The translations under genes were made by a program, and so were the position numbers. A stretch of 5,302 nt of DNA from Acidobacteriota bacterium (GTDB taxonomy: Bacteria > Acidobacteriota > Holophagae > Holophagales > Holophagaceae): positions 1 through 5,302 of the forward strand of contig JAJYBX010000172.1 in the NCBI GenBank assembly GCA_021778785.1, in the 5' to 3' direction. The notes below the pieces were generated by a model. That model was given only the letters and a program-made list of their open reading frames with translations, ran no database searches and was not told the DNA's origin. Each line of letters begins with the position of its first letter. The stretch's first letter is position 1. Below, piece after piece: positions 4,111 through 5,302 of this stretch.

Positions 4111-5302
4111 ACAGAATGGCGTTGAACAGGTAGCCCACCAGGAGGATCCCGGCGGTCACCACAGCGATGAAGACGGCGATGAGGCGGGGCCTCAGCACCT
4201 TGCGGAGGATGATGGTCTCCGGCAGCGAGAGCCCCGTCACCGCCATCATGAAGGCCAGCACCGTGCCCAGGGCCGCGCCCTTGCCCAGCAGAGCCTGGAC
4301 GATGGGGATCACCCCCGCGGCATTGCTGTAGAGGGGCACGCCGATGAGCACCGCCAAGGGCACACTCCACCAGGCGCCCTTCCCCATGATGTGAGCCATG
4401 ATCGCCTCGGGGGCGTAGCCGTGGATGAAGGCCCCCACGGCGATGCCCGCCAGCAGGTAGGGCCACACCTTGCCCACGATGTCCCGCACGCCCTGGACGG
4501 CGATCTCCAGCCGGGCCGTGAAGCCCATCTGTGATTCCTCCGCAGCCTGGGCCGCGTAGGGGATCTCCATCACCCAGGGTTCGAGATGCCGCTCCATCCC
4601 GAGCTTCCCGATGACCCACCCCGAAACGAAGGCGACGCCCACGCCGGTGCCCGCGTAGAGGAGGGCGATCTTCCAGCCGAAGAGGCCCAGCAGCAGGAAC
4701 AGGGCCACCTCGTTCACCATGGGGGCCGATACCAGGTACGAGAAGGTCACGCCCAGGGGCACGCCCACCCGCACGAAGCCGATGAAGAGCGGCACCGCGG
4801 AACAGGAGCAGAAGGGCGTGATGATGCCGAAGAGGCTGCCCAGCAGATTCCCCCAGGCCCCGGCCCGCCGGGCCAGGATGTCGCGGGTGTGCTCGGGGCT
4901 GATGAAGGTCTGCACGAAGGTCACCCCCAGCACCACCAGCGACAGCAGCATCAGGACCTTCGGCGCGTCGTAGGCGAAGAAGGCCACGGCCGAGCCCAGG
5001 CGGGAATCGAGGCGCAGGTGGAACACCCCGGTGGTGAGGGCATTGGCCGCGGGCTCCAGCCAGTGGTAGGCCAGGAACCAGAGCGGCAGCGCCGGGATCA
5101 GCCAGCCGCCCCGGGCCAGGAACCCGGGCCCCCTCGGCGCCGAGGGGAGCCCCTGGACGAGGACCGGCGTGCAGGCGCAGGCGCAGGCCCCGCCGGCGAA
5201 CTGGGAGGTGGCCTGGATCCCCGCGGGGATCTCGTCCGGCCGGGCCAGGCGGTAGCCCCGCGCCACCATCCACGGCCCCACGGTATCAGTCTTGAGGTAG
5301 CG
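4109..5302 (-). CDS. DUF318/ArsP-type permease with GNAT-like N-terminal tail, 5'-truncated
   Basis: Inner-membrane permease of the ArsP_1/DUF318 family; characterised ArsP members export trivalent organoarsenicals, but many relatives have unknown substrates. 397 codons are visible and the frame is still open at the edge. Numbered from the first complete codon, the family motifs are TPFCSCSAVPLFIGF from about 162 (C165 and C167), SAPMVNEVALF near 192, GVPLYSNAAG and SLPET in the second half, with about eight hydrophobic helices and a cytoplasmic loop around EESQMGF. Residues 1-35 do not look like a transporter. They resemble the C-terminal tail of ArsN2-type GNAT acetyltransferases (GYR...P..I.AT..F), followed by CACAC at 40-44. 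In-frame starts in this tail (GTG 5281, ATG 5269) lack a convincing Shine-Dalgarno and would still keep part of it. No ATG or obvious GTG/TTG was found between the tail and the first helix, so a fusion is suspected. Confidence 0.9.
   Translation of the reverse strand, partial: RYLKTDTVGPWMVARGYRLARPDEIPAGIQATSQFAGGACACACTPVLVQGLPSAPRGPGFLARGGWLIPALPLWFLAYHWLEPAANALTTGVFHLRLDSRLGSAVAFFAYDAPKVLMLLSLVVLGVTFVQTFISPEHTRDILARRAGAWGNLLGSLFGIITPFCSCSAVPLFIGFVRVGVPLGVTFSYLVSAPMVNEVALFLLLGLFGWKIALLYAGTGVGVAFVSGWVIGKLGMERHLEPWVMEIPYAAQAAEESQMGFTARLEIAVQGVRDIVGKVWPYLLAGIAVGAFIHGYAPEAIMAHIMGKGAWWSVPLAVLIGVPLYSNAAGVIPIVQALLGKGAALGTVLAFMMAVTGLSLPETIILRKVLRPRLIAVFIAVVTAGILLVGYLFNAIL
5171..5188 (-). repeat. 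Three tandem hexamers encoding Ala-Cys x3 in the permease N-terminus
   Basis: The plus strand has three perfect contiguous copies of GCAGGC. In the permease frame they read GCC TGC three times, giving Ala-Cys-Ala-Cys-Ala-Cys (residues 39-44). The unit is a multiple of three, so copy-number change would add or remove Ala-Cys pairs without a frameshift. Confidence 0.9.

Noticed and set aside
4101..5273. Long upstream extension of the thioredoxin-like frame across the permease gene
   Set aside because: It is an out-of-frame shadow of the permease, rich in Gly, Arg and Pro. The real start at 4100 has a consensus Shine-Dalgarno and gives a complete thioredoxin-like fold.

Overview
The window is GC-rich (roughly two thirds G+C), densely coded bacterial chromosome. 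It carries five protein genes in three transcription units, and both ends are cut inside a gene. The short-Q-loop CydA, the codon use and the terminators built on GGGCCC cores would fit a high-GC Gram-negative such as an Acidobacteriota of the Holophaga/Geothrix type. That placement is a guess from general appearance, not a database result.

Layout. Plus strand, 1-1142: the 3' part of cytidylate kinase (cmk), then, overlapping by one base (TGATG), a small membrane protein with an HEAGH zinc-protease-like motif. A strong GC hairpin at 1144-1167 lies between this unit and the convergent cyd operon. Minus strand, 3578 down to 1188: cydA and cydB, the two core subunits of a cytochrome bd quinol oxidase. 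The 288-base region 3579-3866 holds the probable cydAB control region: an AT-rich promoter island and two near-identical CRP/FNR-family-type palindromes (GGTGA-N6-TCACA) 88 bp apart. It also holds the terminator of the unit behind it. Minus strand, 5302 (open) down to 3867: a DUF318/ArsP-type permease and a 77-residue thioredoxin-like CxxC protein.

How they work together. CydAB would reduce oxygen with quinol electrons at low oxygen, and the paired palindromes suggest control by a CRP/FNR-family regulator. The permease and the small thioredoxin form a pair expected in organoarsenical or metal(loid) handling. The most unusual signal is at the right edge. The permease reading frame continues upstream, without an evident start, into a sequence resembling the C-terminal tail of ArsN2-type GNAT acetyltransferases. 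The join contains a CxCxC motif encoded by three perfect copies of a 6-bp repeat. This may be an acetyltransferase-permease fusion, but its upstream part lies outside the window.

In both minus-strand operons the upstream gene's TAG stop forms part of the next gene's Shine-Dalgarno sequence (TAGGAGG), which suggests tight translational coupling. No tRNA, rRNA, CRISPR, insertion sequence or phage feature was seen.
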